From Mycobacterium vicinigordonae (GTDB taxonomy: Bacteria > Actinomycetota > Actinomycetes > Mycobacteriales > Mycobacteriaceae): a DNA stretch of 64,000 nucleotides. The translations under genes were made by a program, and so were the position numbers. Each line of letters opens with the position of its first letter. Positions within the stretch are counted from its first letter, which is position 1. Below the pieces are notes generated by a model that saw only the letters and a program-made list of their open reading frames with translations, did not search any database and was not told the DNA's origin. Location of the stretch: assembly GCF_013466425.1 (NCBI RefSeq), contig NZ_CP059165.1, positions 5,332,001 through 5,396,000 of the forward strand, written 5' to 3'. This document shows, in pieces, positions 1 to 9,905 of the stretch.

Positions 1-1
1 C

Positions 2-1156
2 CGCATGCAGGAGGGCACGGTCGCGTTCTTGCAGATGGTCAAGATCGCCGCCGCGGTCCGGCTGCACCGGCAGGCCCGCTTGCCGTATCTGGTCTACCTG
101 CGCAATCCGACCACTGGCGGGGTTTTCGCGTCGTGGGGTTCGCTGGGCCATGTGACCTTCGCCCAGCCGGGCGCCCTGATCGGCTTCCTCGGCCCACGGG
201 TGTATGAGCTGCTCTACGGCGAACCATTCCCGGCGGGCGTACAGACCGCGGAGAACCTGCAGCATCACGGTGTAATCGATGATGTCGTCGAACTCGACCA
301 GTTGCGCGCCACGCTCGACCGGGCTCTGACGGTCATCGCCGACGCCCCCCAAGACCCGCCGCCGGCGGAGGCACCCGAGCAAATTCCCGACGTCCCGGCA
401 TGGGAGTCGGTGCTGGCCTCCCGACGGCCGGATCGGCCGGAAGTGCGTGACCTGCTGAGGCACGGCGCCACCGACCTGGTGCTGCTGTCCGGCACCGGCC
501 GGGGTACGGCGACGCTGCTGGCGCTGGCCCGATTCGCCGGTCAGCCCGCGGTGGTACTCGGTCAGCAACGGACGGTCGGCGGTGCGGGTAACACCGTTGG
601 GCCTGCGTCGCTGCGAGAGGCTCGGCGCGGCATGGCCCTGGCTGCTGAACTGCGGCTGCCGTTGGTGCTCGTGATCGACACCGCCGGCCCGGCGCTTTCA
701 GCCGAAGCCGAGCAGGGCGGGTTGGCTGGCCAAATCGCGCAATGTCTGGCCGACTTGGTCACACTGGACACGCCGACGGTGTCGGTGCTGCTGGGTCAGG
801 GCAGCGGCGGCCCGGCACTGGCGATGGTGCCGGCCGATCGGGTGCTGGCCGCACTACACGGTTGGCTTGCGCCGCTACCGCCGGAGGGTGCCAGCGCGAT
901 CGTGTTCCGTGATACTGCACATGCTCCCGAACTCGCCGCAGCACAAGGTATCCGGTCGGCCGATCTGTTGGCTTCGGGGATCGCCGATGCCATCGTGCCC
1001 GAACATCCCGACGCCGCCGACGAGCGCGTCGAGTTCTCGTGGCGACTTGCGCGAGCCATCGCCGTCGAGGTCCACGCACTGCGCATGGTGCCTGACGCGC
1101 AGCGGCTCGACACCCGGCTGAGCCGCTACCGTCGCATCGGTCTGTTCGGCACCTGA
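2..1156 (+). CDS. accD3: Acetyl/propionyl-CoA carboxylase beta (carboxyltransferase) subunit AccD3, 5' truncated
   Basis: This is the C-terminal 384 or so residues of an AccD-type carboxyltransferase, which moves the carboxyl group from carboxybiotin to an acyl-CoA. The reading frame is open to the left edge of the window, so the true start lies outside. The visible part has two crotonase-fold halves. The first ends near residue 110 and contains the segment with NPTTGGVFASWGSLGH, typical of the CoA-binding core of the beta-subunit half. The second contains GTGRGTATLLALARF and GGAGNTVGPASLREARRG, typical of the alpha-like half. Both halves on one chain fit AccD3 (Rv0904c, 495 residues in H37Rv as recalled), which is the prrA neighbour there too. 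Its specific acyl substrate is not known from the sequence. Confidence 0.9.
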   Translation, partial: RMQEGTVAFLQMVKIAAAVRLHRQARLPYLVYLRNPTTGGVFASWGSLGHVTFAQPGALIGFLGPRVYELLYGEPFPAGVQTAENLQHHGVIDDVVELDQLRATLDRALTVIADAPQDPPPAEAPEQIPDVPAWESVLASRRPDRPEVRDLLRHGATDLVLLSGTGRGTATLLALARFAGQPAVVLGQQRTVGGAGNTVGPASLREARRGMALAAELRLPLVLVIDTAGPALSAEAEQGGLAGQIAQCLADLVTLDTPTVSVLLGQGSGGPALAMVPADRVLAALHGWLAPLPPEGASAIVFRDTAHAPELAAAQGIRSADLLASGIADAIVPEHPDAADERVEFSWRLARAIAVEVHALRMVPDAQRLDTRLSRYRRIGLFGT

Positions 1157-1269
1157 CCAGCGAAGCCGGCGCAGCAACCGCGCCCTGAATTCGACAGTTC
1201 CCCAATTGTCCTGTCGCGCACCCGATGTGACAATGTAGCGAATTACTGAGGCAATCGGAGGCAAGCCAG

Positions 1270-1863
1270 ATGCCGACAGCTACCACGCCCGCCACCAAGC
1301 CACCGCGGGTCACCAAACGGCGCGCCGAAACGCGCGCCCGCCTTGTGGAGGCGGCCTTTCGGGTGTTCTCAGGTAAGGGCTACGGTCACGTGACCATTGA
1401 GGACGTGTGCCTGGCCGCCGGTTACACCCGTGGCGCGTTCTACTCCCAGTTCGAGAATCTCGAAGAACTGTTTTTCCTGCTGTACGACCAATGGGCCGCC
1501 CGTACCGCCGAACAGGTATCCACAGCGATGCAACACAGCACTGAGTTGCGCGGTGTGGTGGAACGCGTTGTGGACACCCTGTTCTTCGAGCGCGACTGGC
1601 TGCTCATCAAATTCGACTTCTTGCTGCACGCCGCGCGGCATCCCAAAGTCGCACACCGCTGGGACGCGCATCGGGCGCAGTTGCGCAACGTGATCGAGGA
1701 GCGACTGGTCGCTGCCGGGATCGCGTCCCACGAATCTGCCGATACCGCACGCGCGGTCATCGTCGCGTACGACGGGGTCAGCGCTCAGCTGCTGCTCGAC
1801 GGCGACGAGGCCAGCGCACGCGCCAGACTGAGTCAGGTGTTGAACGCAGTCCTGACGCAATAA
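1270..1863 (+). CDS. TetR/AcrR family transcriptional regulator
   Basis: A 197-residue one-domain repressor-type protein. The N-terminal helix-turn-helix is clear (residues about 18-65: [20 protein letters not shown], then [21 protein letters not shown], where the recognition helix ends in the usual YxxF). The C-terminal 130 residues are a variable, mostly helical ligand-binding domain. A good ribosome binding site (TCGGAGG) lies 7-8 bases before the ATG. It sits between accD3 and prrA on the same strand with a 113-base upstream gap, so it probably has its own promoter. I recall no TetR gene at this point in H37Rv, so it may be an insertion or a loss in the tuberculosis lineage. Its ligand and targets cannot be read from the sequence. 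Confidence 0.88.
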   Translation: MPTATTPATKPPRVTKRRAETRARLVEAAFRVFSGKGYGHVTIEDVCLAAGYTRGAFYSQFENLEELFFLLYDQWAARTAEQVSTAMQHSTELRGVVERVVDTLFFERDWLLIKFDFLLHAARHPKVAHRWDAHRAQLRNVIEERLVAAGIASHESADTARAVIVAYDGVSAQLLLDGDEASARARLSQVLNAVLTQ

Positions 1864-1919
1864 CCGCCCCCGGGTTCCGCCTCCCACCGCCGCAACCGCC
1901 AATCAGGCAAGATAGGCGC

Positions 1920-2621
1920 ATGGACACTGGTGTCAACTCACCCCGGGTCTTGGTAGTCGACGACGACTCCGACGTGCTGGCTTCCCTGGAACGAGGGTTG
2001 CGGCTGTCGGGATTCGAGGTTTCAACCGCTGTCGACGGCGCCGAGGCCCTGCGCAGCGCCACCGAGACCCGGCCGGATGCGATCGTGCTCGACATCAACA
2101 TGCCGGTCCTGGATGGCGTCAGCGTGGTAACGGCGCTGCGCGCCATGGACAACGATGTGCCGGTGTGCGTGCTCAGTGCGCGCAGCTCCGTGGACGACCG
2201 GGTGGCCGGCCTGGAAGCCGGTGCTGACGATTACCTGGTCAAGCCATTTGTGCTGGCCGAGCTGGTGGCGCGGGTGCGTGCCCTACTCAGGCGGCGCGGC
2301 GCCACCGCGACGTCGTCGTCGGAGACGATCACGGTGGGTCCGCTGGAAGTCGACATTCCTGGCCGTCGGGCTCGGGTCAATGGTGTCGACGTCGACTTGA
2401 CCAAGCGGGAATTTGACCTGTTGGCTGTGCTTGCCGAACACAAGACGGCGGTGCTGTCCCGCGCGCAGCTGCTCGAGCTGGTGTGGGGCTACGACTTCGC
2501 CGCCGATACCAACGTCGTCGACGTCTTCATCGGCTACCTGCGACGCAAGTTGGAGGCTAACGGCGGCCCACGGCTGCTGCACACCGTCAGGGGAGTCGGG
2601 TTCGTCCTGCGGATGCAGTGA
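1920..2621 (+). CDS. prrA: Two-component response regulator PrrA
   Basis: A 233-residue OmpR/PhoB-type response regulator. The receiver domain covers about residues 9-125, with the acidic pocket D14-D15-D16, the phospho-acceptor Asp58 in IVLDINMP, and the conserved Lys in YLVKPF. The winged-helix DNA-binding domain covers about 140-230 ([18 protein letters not shown], then [14 protein letters not shown]). It is followed 16 bases later by its sensor kinase prrB, so the two are one transcription unit. PrrAB is known in M. tuberculosis as an essential system tied to intracellular adaptation and nitrogen or respiratory control. Length and sequence match Rv0903c closely. Confidence 0.96.
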   Translation: MDTGVNSPRVLVVDDDSDVLASLERGLRLSGFEVSTAVDGAEALRSATETRPDAIVLDINMPVLDGVSVVTALRAMDNDVPVCVLSARSSVDDRVAGLEAGADDYLVKPFVLAELVARVRALLRRRGATATSSSETITVGPLEVDIPGRRARVNGVDVDLTKREFDLLAVLAEHKTAVLSRAQLLELVWGYDFAADTNVVDVFIGYLRRKLEANGGPRLLHTVRGVGFVLRMQ

Positions 2622-2637
2622 GGCCGCGACGTTGTTG

Positions 2638-3978
2638 ATGAACATCCTGTCGCGGATCTTTGCCCGGACGCCCTCGCTGCGCACCCGGGTGGTGATCGCG
2701 ACGGCCATCGGCGCCGCGATTCCGGTGCTGATAGTCGGCGTTGTTGTCTGGGTGGGCATCACCAAGGACCGCAAAGAACGGCTGGACCGCCGGCTCGACG
2801 AGGCGGCGGGCTTCGCGATCCCGTTCGTGCCGCGCGGCCTGGACGAAATCCCGCGCTCCCCCAATGACCAGGACGCGCTGATCACAGTCCGCCGCGGCAA
2901 CCTGATCAAGTCGAACTCCGATATCGAACTGCCCAAGCTGCACTCGGACTACGCCGACACCTACATACATGGGGTGCGCTACCGGGTACGGACGGTCGAG
3001 ATTCCCGGTCCGGAACCGACGTCGATGGCCGTCGGCGCCACTTACGACGCCACCTACGCCGAGACCAACAACCTGCATCGCCGGGTACTGCTGATCTGTA
3101 GTTTCGCGATCGGTGCCGCCGCGGTGTTTGCCTGGCTGCTGGCCGTCTTCGCGGTGCGCCCGTTCAAACAGCTCGCCGAGCAGACCAGATCGATCGACGC
3201 CGGCGACGAGGCGCCGCGGGTCGAAGTGCACGGCGCCAGCGAAGCCGTCGAGATCGCCGAGGCCATGCGCGGCATGCTGCAACGCATCTGGAACGAACAG
3301 AACCGCACCCAGGAGGCGCTGGCGTCGGCTCGCGACTTCGCGGCGGTGTCCTCCCACGAACTGCGCACCCCGCTGACCGCGATGCGGACCAACCTGGAGG
3401 TGCTGTCCACCCTGGATATGCCCGAAGATCAGCGCAAGGAGGTGCTCAACGACGTGATCCGCACCCAGTCGCGGATCGAGGCCACCTTGAGCGCGCTGGA
3501 GCGGTTGGCCCAGGGCGAGCTGTCCACGTCCGACGATCACGTGCCGGTCGACATCACCGAATTGCTCGACCGCGCCGCCCACGACGCCATGCGCATCTAT
3601 CCCGACCTGGATGTCTCCCTGGTGCCGTCGCCGACCTGCATCATCGTCGGGATGCCGGCCGGCCTCCGGCTGGCCGTGGACAACGCGATCGCCAACGCCG
3701 TTAAGCACGGCGGCGCCACCCATGTCCAGGTGTCGGCGGTAAGCTCGCGCGCGGGAGTCGAGATTTCGATCGACGACGACGGCAGCGGGGTCCCCGAAGA
3801 GGAGCGCCAGGTGGTCTTCGAGCGGTTCTCCCGGGGCTCGACAGCGTCGCATTCGGGGTCGGGACTGGGTCTGGCGCTGGTGGCCCAGCAGGCTGAGCTA
3901 CACCGCGGGACGGCGTCGTTGGAGAGCAGCCCGCTGGGCGGTGCGCGGCTGGTGCTGCGGTTGCCGGGACCGAGCTGA
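2638..3978 (+). CDS. prrB: Two-component sensor histidine kinase PrrB
   Basis: A 446-residue membrane histidine kinase. There is a first membrane segment at about 18-42, a periplasmic sensor loop, a second membrane segment at about 145-170, then a HAMP linker. The dimerisation/phosphotransfer domain carries His240 in SSHELRTPLTA. The ATP-binding domain follows, with an N-box (VDNAIANAVKHGG), a G1 box (DDDGSGVPEEE) and a G2 box (GSGLGLAL). I chose the ATG at 2638 because it gives the usual family length and begins MNILSRIF; a TTG lies just before it. The stop codon TGA abuts the stop of the convergent arfC, together forming the palindrome TGATCA. It phosphorylates PrrA. Confidence 0.95.
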   Translation: MNILSRIFARTPSLRTRVVIATAIGAAIPVLIVGVVVWVGITKDRKERLDRRLDEAAGFAIPFVPRGLDEIPRSPNDQDALITVRRGNLIKSNSDIELPKLHSDYADTYIHGVRYRVRTVEIPGPEPTSMAVGATYDATYAETNNLHRRVLLICSFAIGAAAVFAWLLAVFAVRPFKQLAEQTRSIDAGDEAPRVEVHGASEAVEIAEAMRGMLQRIWNEQNRTQEALASARDFAAVSSHELRTPLTAMRTNLEVLSTLDMPEDQRKEVLNDVIRTQSRIEATLSALERLAQGELSTSDDHVPVDITELLDRAAHDAMRIYPDLDVSLVPSPTCIIVGMPAGLRLAVDNAIANAVKHGGATHVQVSAVSSRAGVEISIDDDGSGVPEEERQVVFERFSRGSTASHSGSGLGLALVAQQAELHRGTASLESSPLGGARLVLRLPGPS

Positions 3979-4628
3979 TCAGTCGTCTCGCGCCCTGTTG
4001 CGTCCCGGCAGGAAGAATGCCCGCTTGGCGAATTCTTCGTTTTCGAACCAGACTTGCGCTTCGACGTCGTCGTAGCCGTCATCCTCGGGCGAGTAGAAGA
4101 GCCGAGAGTCGCTGCGCCCCTTGATTGGCCAGCCCTCGGGCCCCTTGCCGTCTGGATCTGCCCGCATCGAACCGGGCCCGTAGGGCGCATACGGCACCAG
4201 CTGAATCTTCTGCGTCGGCGTCTCGGCAGGCGGAATTTTGTGTGTTACAGCACTTTTGGTCCTGACCTTCTTCGCGGGCACCTTCTTGCCCGGAACTTTT
4301 CGGCCCGGCACTTTTTTGACCGGCCGCTTCCTGGGGACCGGAATTCGTTCCGTTGCATCATCTCTGGGAGAAGGTCGGCGTTTGGCCGGTGGCGCTTTGG
4401 AGACCGCGTTCTTCTTGGCAGGCCGAGGCCTGGCAAGGGGAATCTCCTCGGTCGGCGCCTCGGCTGCGGGCACTCTCATCGCCGGCGGCTCGGGCTTAGG
4501 GCGCGGCGCGGGCTGAGCGAGAACCCACGCCGGCATCTGCGCCCTCGTGGGCCGGGCCATCAGCGTGCAGGTCAGCGCCATGCCCAGCGCGAACGAAACG
4601 GCGGCCAACCACCAGTGCACGTGGCCTG

Positions 4629-4632
<4 letters not shown>
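3979..4632 (-). CDS. arfC: ArfC-like membrane protein, Lys/Pro-rich, third gene of the arf operon
   Basis: A 217-residue protein with one N-terminal membrane segment ([21 protein letters not shown]) followed by a long, low-complexity basic region with repeated KKVPGRK / KKVPAKK elements and a C-terminal segment starting [19 protein letters not shown]. The HVHWWLA and PYGPGS elements match ArfC (Rv0901, about 175 residues, recalled). I chose the GTG at 4632, since it overlaps the arfB stop as GTGA, has GGGGTGAG just upstream, and starts right before the conserved segment; an ATG at 4677 would add 15 residues inside arfB. In M. tuberculosis the arf operon is tied to ammonia release and pH adaptation. 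The molecular role of ArfC is unknown. Confidence 0.85.
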
Positions 4633-5369
<737 letters not shown>

Positions 5370-5381
5370 GCTTGATTCTCC

Positions 5382-6419
5382 CTAGCCGACCACAAGCTCG
5401 GCGCGCCGGTTCTTGGCACGCCCCTCGGCCGTGTCATTGCTGGCTATCGGATTGGCCGATCCCAGACCCTTGGCGGTGACGCGATCGCGAACCACGCCGT
5501 TGGCGATCAGGAACTCGGCGACTGCGGTGGCCCGCTGGGTACTCAGCGGAATGTTGATGGCTTCGGCGCCGGCGTTGTCCGTGTAGCCATTGACGGTCAC
5601 GCGCGCGGTCGGACACGTCTTGAGCTTGTCCGCCACTCGTATCAGGATTTCGGTGTCCTGGGTTGTCAGACTCACTCCATCGGCGCCGAAGGCGAGCGGT
5701 CCACGGGTCAGGGCATTGATGGCGGCTTGCAGGTCGTTGCACGTCGCCGGAGCCGGCGGCCCAGCCGCGGGAGGGGCGCCCAACGGCGCTGGAGCGCTGG
5801 GGGTGATCTGGGTTTTGGCCAAAATTCTGTTGATGACGTTGACGTTGGGCCAGGCGCCTTCAACCGCCCGCGCCACCGCATCCTTCTGATCGCGGGATGT
5901 GGCAGTCCCGCTCAAGGTGACCGTGTCCTTTTCCACCGTGAGGTTGAAGTCGGGGATCGGCGCGCCTGCGGCGAACACCTGGTCCGCGATGGCGAAATCC
6001 AGCGCGTGCACTAGCGGGTCAATGCGGACCTGATCGATGACGTTGACACCGGGCGCCAGTAATCCCTTGAGCGACTTCATCAATGCCGCCTTCGAAGCGT
6101 CGTCGGGAACGTCGCCGATCAGCGTGACGCTGTTTCCGGTGCGACTGATCGACAGGAGGGCCAGCGACAAACTTGGGGCGACCGACACGCTCGTCGTCGG
6201 CGAGGTGAGTGTCGGGAGGTCGCCGGTCGGACCGTTGACGGCCAAGGGTCGGCCGTCGGCGCCATAACCGATCAGGGCAAGCAGTATCGGGATGGCCACG
6301 ACACCGATCAACCAGGGCCGACCGGGCCGCTCCCGACGGAATCGTGAGGTGTTTGGCGCCTGGTCGACGGTATCGGCGGGCGCGGGGGCTTCGCCGACAC
6401 CCAACTTTGAACCGACCAT
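5382..6419 (-). CDS. arfA: ArfA / OmpATb: membrane-anchored BON and OmpA-like protein
   Basis: A 345-residue protein with a short cytoplasmic N-terminus, one membrane segment at about 37-53 ([19 protein letters not shown]), a BON-type domain of two repeats at about 85-200 ([20 protein letters not shown] and [18 protein letters not shown]), and a C-terminal OmpA-like peptidoglycan-binding domain (about 225-345) with [10 protein letters not shown] and the closing [13 protein letters not shown]. This is the exact architecture of Rv0899, first called a porin and later shown to act in ammonia secretion and acid adaptation. It is the first gene of arfABC. The divergent DUF2630 gene starts 117 bases away, and the promoters for both must lie in that gap. 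Confidence 0.95.
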   Translation of the reverse strand: MVGSKLGVGEAPAPADTVDQAPNTSRFRRERPGRPWLIGVVAIPILLALIGYGADGRPLAVNGPTGDLPTLTSPTTSVSVAPSLSLALLSISRTGNSVTLIGDVPDDASKAALMKSLKGLLAPGVNVIDQVRIDPLVHALDFAIADQVFAAGAPIPDFNLTVEKDTVTLSGTATSRDQKDAVARAVEGAWPNVNVINRILAKTQITPSAPAPLGAPPAAGPPAPATCNDLQAAINALTRGPLAFGADGVSLTTQDTEILIRVADKLKTCPTARVTVNGYTDNAGAEAINIPLSTQRATAVAEFLIANGVVRDRVTAKGLGSANPIASNDTAEGRAKNRRAELVVG

Positions 6420-6536
6420 CGCTCCTCACTCGCTTGTTGAACAGGGTTTGTTCGCGATTTCCAGGCGATATGCAGCCTACCGAGTCCGAGCCGATGCCAA
6501 CGGTATCTGCGGGCAACTGTCGGGCAGACTAGGGCG

Positions 6537-6800
6537 ATGACCCAAGGGAGAAAACCCAACGAGCACGACACGTTGGCGCACATCCGCGACCTCGTCGCAC
6601 AGGAGAAGCTGCTGCGCACTCAGCTGCAGCAGGGCGAGATTTCGACCACCGAGGAGCACGAGCGGCTGCAATCGATCGAGGTCGAACTCGACCAGTGCTG
6701 GGATCTGCTGCGGCAGCGACGGGCGCTGCGCGAAACCGGCGGCGACCCCCGCGAAGCCACCGTGCGCCCGGCCAACGAGGTCGAGGGCTACACGGGTTAA
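6537..6800 (+). CDS. DUF2630 family small protein
   Basis: An 87-residue soluble, highly charged, mostly helical protein (HIRDLVAQEKLLRTQLQ, then ERLQSIEVELDQCWDLLRQRRALRE). This is the DUF2630 pattern, and it corresponds to Rv0898c, which sits at the same place next to arfA. The helices have heptad-like spacing and probably form a coiled coil or helical hairpin. It is followed 6 bases after its stop by the FAD oxidoreductase gene, so the two are probably co-transcribed. No enzymatic motif is present and the function is unknown. Confidence 0.9.
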   Translation: MTQGRKPNEHDTLAHIRDLVAQEKLLRTQLQQGEISTTEEHERLQSIEVELDQCWDLLRQRRALRETGGDPREATVRPANEVEGYTG

Positions 6801-6806
6801 CCGCGA

Positions 6807-8348
6807 ATGGACTACGACGTAGTCGTGGTCGGCGGAGGCCACAACGCCCTGGTGGCGGCGGCCTACCTGGCCCGCGCGGGCCTTGGGGTGCGCGTCCTGG
6901 AACGCCAGGGCCACGTCGGTGGTGCCGCGATCTCGGCTCGGATCTTCGACGGCGTCGACGTGCGGCTGTCGCGGTATTCGTACCTGGTCAGCCTGCTGCC
7001 GTCGCGCATCCTTACCGACCTGGGCGCGCATGTTCGGCTGGTCCAGCGGGCCTACTCCTCCTACACTCCCGACCCCGGCACGAGCGGTCGCACCGGCCTG
7101 CTGGTGGGGTCATCCGGCGGATTCGAATCGATCGGTGCGGCCGCCGACGAGCACGGCTTCGACAGCTTTTACCGTCGCGCCCGCCTGGTCACTCAGCGGC
7201 TCTGGCCCACTCTGCTCGAGCCGCTGCGTACCCGCACCCAGGCTCGTCGCCTGGTCTTGGACGGAGGCGATCCCGACTCGGTAGCGGCGTGGCGGACCCT
7301 GATCGAGGAGCCGATCGGGCACGCGATCGTCGACGCGGTGAACAATGACGTGGTTCGAGGGGTGATCGCCACCGACGCCTTGATCGGCACCTTCGCCCGG
7401 CTGAACGACCCGTCGCTGCAGCAGAACATCTGCCTGCTGTACCACGTACTCGGTGGGGGCACCGGCGACTGGAACGTCCCGGTCGGTGGCATGGGTGCGG
7501 TGACTTCGGCGCTGTCCGCCGCCGCCACCGGATTTGGGGTCGAAATATCAACGAGCACTGATGTTTTCGCTATCACCCCGGACTGCGATGTGCACTATCG
7601 CGACGCGGGTGGTGAGCACGTCCTCCGCGGCCGGTTCGTCCTGTCCGGCGTCTCGCCAACGGTGTTGGCAGGCCTGTTGGGTGAGACCGCACCTGCGTCG
7701 ACCCCGGGCGCGCAGGTCAAGGTGAACATGGTGCTGCGGCGGCTACCCCGGTTGCGGGACCAGCAGGTGAAACCGCAACAGGCATTCGCAGGCACATTCC
7801 ACGTCAACGAAACCTGGTCCCAGCTCGACACCGGCTACAGCCAGGCCGCCAACGGCCTGCTGCCGGATGTGTTGCCGTGCGAGGCCTACTGCCATTCGCT
7901 GGCCGACCCGAGCATAGTCTCACCCGAGTTGACCGGTGTGCAGACGATGACGGTGTTCGGCTTGCACACCCCGCACTCGCTGCCGGCCGACGCCGCCGCG
8001 CTCACAGACTCGGTGCTTACGTCACTGAATTCCGTTCTAGCCGAACCTATTCAGGATGCGCTACTGCCGGACGCACATGGGCGTCCGTGTATCGAGACGA
8101 CGACTACCGCCGACCTGCAACGCACCCTGGGGATGACGGCGGGCAACATCTTCCACGGCGCGCTGGCGTGGCCGTTCGCCGAGGACGACGACCCGCTGGA
8201 CACTCCGGCCCGAAAATGGGGGGTGGCCACCGAGCACCCACGAATCATGATGTGCGGCTCGGCTGCCCGCCGGGGCGGGGCCGTTTCGGGTATCGCAGGC
8301 CACAACGCCGCGATGGCAGTGTTGGCGTCCCTGCCCGACAGTGGCTAA
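6807..8348 (+). CDS. FAD-dependent oxidoreductase of the phytoene desaturase/amine oxidase type
   Basis: A 513-residue flavoprotein. It starts with a Rossmann dinucleotide-binding motif (DYDVVVVGGGHNALVAAAYLARAG, G-x-G-x-x-N) and the FAD-binding LERQGHVGGAAISA. Near the C-terminus it has the FAD-closing segment MMCGSAARRGGAVSGIAGHNAA. This pattern is that of the pyridine nucleotide-disulphide / phytoene desaturase-like family (Rv0897c counterpart). No carotenoid genes lie nearby, so the substrate is not evident. It is probably co-transcribed with the DUF2630 gene. Its stop codon sits in a small hairpin shared with the stop of the convergent gltA2. Confidence 0.88.
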   Translation: MDYDVVVVGGGHNALVAAAYLARAGLGVRVLERQGHVGGAAISARIFDGVDVRLSRYSYLVSLLPSRILTDLGAHVRLVQRAYSSYTPDPGTSGRTGLLVGSSGGFESIGAAADEHGFDSFYRRARLVTQRLWPTLLEPLRTRTQARRLVLDGGDPDSVAAWRTLIEEPIGHAIVDAVNNDVVRGVIATDALIGTFARLNDPSLQQNICLLYHVLGGGTGDWNVPVGGMGAVTSALSAAATGFGVEISTSTDVFAITPDCDVHYRDAGGEHVLRGRFVLSGVSPTVLAGLLGETAPASTPGAQVKVNMVLRRLPRLRDQQVKPQQAFAGTFHVNETWSQLDTGYSQAANGLLPDVLPCEAYCHSLADPSIVSPELTGVQTMTVFGLHTPHSLPADAAALTDSVLTSLNSVLAEPIQDALLPDAHGRPCIETTTTADLQRTLGMTAGNIFHGALAWPFAEDDDPLDTPARKWGVATEHPRIMMCGSAARRGGAVSGIAGHNAAMAVLASLPDSG

Positions 8349-8359
8349 CGCCGGTTAGC
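8344..8359. terminator. Short hairpin spanning both stop codons of convergent genes
   Basis: GCTAAC / GTTAGC is a perfect 6-base inverted repeat with a 4-base loop. It contains the TAA of the FAD oxidoreductase gene and the TAA of gltA2. With only six bases between the two genes, it could act as a weak bidirectional stop for RNA polymerase. There is no U-tract, so confidence is low. Confidence 0.35.
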
Positions 8360-9647
8360 GCCCGTCCATGCCAACATAGTTGCGCTCGGTGTAGCCCGTG
8401 TAGATCTGACGCGGACGGCCGATCTTGCTATCGCCCTCGTCGTGCATCTCGCGCCAATGCGCGATCCAGCCGGGAAGCCGACCCAGCGCGAACAGCACCG
8501 TGAACATCCGGACCGGGAAGCCCAGCGCCCGGTAGATCAGGCCGGTGTAGAAGTCGACGTTCGGGTAGAGCTTGCGCTCAATGAAATAGTCATCGGTCAG
8601 CGCAGCCTCTTCGAGTTGCTTGGCGATGTCAAGCAAGGGGTCGCCGCCAAGCTTGGCCAGGATCTTGTCGGCCTGCTCTTTGACGATCCGAGCGCGCGGG
8701 TCGTAGTTCTTGTAAACCCGGTGGCCGAAGCCCATCAGCTTGACGCCCTCTTCGCGGTTCTTGACCTTGCGGACGAATTCGCCGACGTCGTCGCCGCTCT
8801 CCTTGATCTGCTCGAGCATCTCCAGCACCGCCTGGTTCGCGCCGCCGTGCAGCGGACCCCACAAAGCATTGATGCCGCCCGAGATTGAGGTGAACAGATT
8901 GGCCTGCGATGACCCCACCAGCCGTACCGTGGACGTCGAACAGTTCTGCTCGTGGTCGGCGTGCAGGATCAGCAGCATGTCCAGGGCGCGGACCACCTCG
9001 GGGTCGGCCTGGTAGGGCTCGGCCGGGAGCCCGAACGTCATGCGCAGGAAATTCTCGACCAAGGTCAGCGAGTTGTCCGGGTAGAGGAACGGCTGTCCGA
9101 CCGACTTCTTGTATGCGTAGGCGGCGATGGTGGGCAGCTTGGCGAGCAGCCGAATCGTGGACAGCTCGACCTGCGTGTTGTCGGTCGGGTCCAGCGAGTC
9201 CGGGTAGTACGCCGACAGTGCGTTGACGGTGCTGGACAGCACCGGCATTGGGTGAGCGTTGCGCGGGAAGCCGTCGAAGAACCGCTTCAGGTCCTCGTGC
9301 AGCATCGTGTGCAGCTGAATGCGGCCAGTGAACTCGGCCAGCTGGTCGGCGGTGGGCAGCTCGCCGTAGATCAGCAGGTAGGACACCTCAATGAAGTTGG
9401 ACTTCTCGGCGAGCTGATCGATCGGGTAACCGCGATAGCGCAGGATTCCGGCGTCGCCGTCGATATAGGTGATGGAACTCTTGCAGGCCGCAGTGTTGAC
9501 GAAGCCATTGTCGAACGTGGTGTGTCCGGTCTTGGACAGCAGCGGACCCAGCGCAATACCGTCGGCACCTTCGGTGGCATGGACGACCTTCAGGTCGATC
9601 TCGCCACCCGGGTACTTCAGAGATGCGGTGTCGTCGGTGTCGCCCAC
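8355..9647 (-). CDS. gltA2: Citrate synthase GltA2
   Basis: A 430-residue hexameric-type (type II) citrate synthase, condensing oxaloacetate and acetyl-CoA at the entry to the TCA cycle. Visible active-site elements are the [10 protein letters not shown] segment, [13 protein letters not shown], the signature [14 protein letters not shown], and the catalytic Asp in NVDFYTG. Length matches Rv0896 (431). The gene is preceded by 258 bases without a clear gene. It is the main housekeeping citrate synthase; a shorter paralogue, citA, is 10.5 kb further on. Confidence 0.97.
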   Translation of the reverse strand: MGDTDDTASLKYPGGEIDLKVVHATEGADGIALGPLLSKTGHTTFDNGFVNTAACKSSITYIDGDAGILRYRGYPIDQLAEKSNFIEVSYLLIYGELPTADQLAEFTGRIQLHTMLHEDLKRFFDGFPRNAHPMPVLSSTVNALSAYYPDSLDPTDNTQVELSTIRLLAKLPTIAAYAYKKSVGQPFLYPDNSLTLVENFLRMTFGLPAEPYQADPEVVRALDMLLILHADHEQNCSTSTVRLVGSSQANLFTSISGGINALWGPLHGGANQAVLEMLEQIKESGDDVGEFVRKVKNREEGVKLMGFGHRVYKNYDPRARIVKEQADKILAKLGGDPLLDIAKQLEEAALTDDYFIERKLYPNVDFYTGLIYRALGFPVRMFTVLFALGRLPGWIAHWREMHDEGDSKIGRPRQIYTGYTERNYVGMDGR

Positions 9648-9905
9648 GAGAACCCCTTTGCGCTCAGGCTTGATATGACTACCTGCCCTTGTGCGTACAG
9701 GTGTGCACTAAGGGCGTCATAGGTGAAGGTAGTCGTTATCGCAGCGGCGTGCCTGCCCGGGGTCGGGTCTGCAGGTCACGCCGTCCATCCGGGCTCCGCC
9801 GAGCACGCGGGTGGCCCCAGCGGGGGCAGCGAAGGTGACGGCGGCGTCGGTGGAAATGCCCAGGTGCATCCGGCGGTCGGGAACTAGAAGCCATCGGCGC
9901 GGGGG

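Noticed and set aside
1192..1216. CGACAG ... CTGTCG inverted repeat upstream of the TetR gene
   Set aside because: Arms are only six bases with a 13-base spacer; a chance pair at this GC content. It could still be an autoregulatory site, but I cannot support it.
759..1316. Open frame opposite accD3 reaching into the TetR promoter region
   Set aside because: Arg-rich, no similarity to known families, and it overlaps both accD3 and tetR.
2587..3852. Long open frame opposite prrB (421 codons)
   Set aside because: Mirror of the conserved kinase gene; Asp/Arg/His-rich with no recognisable domain.
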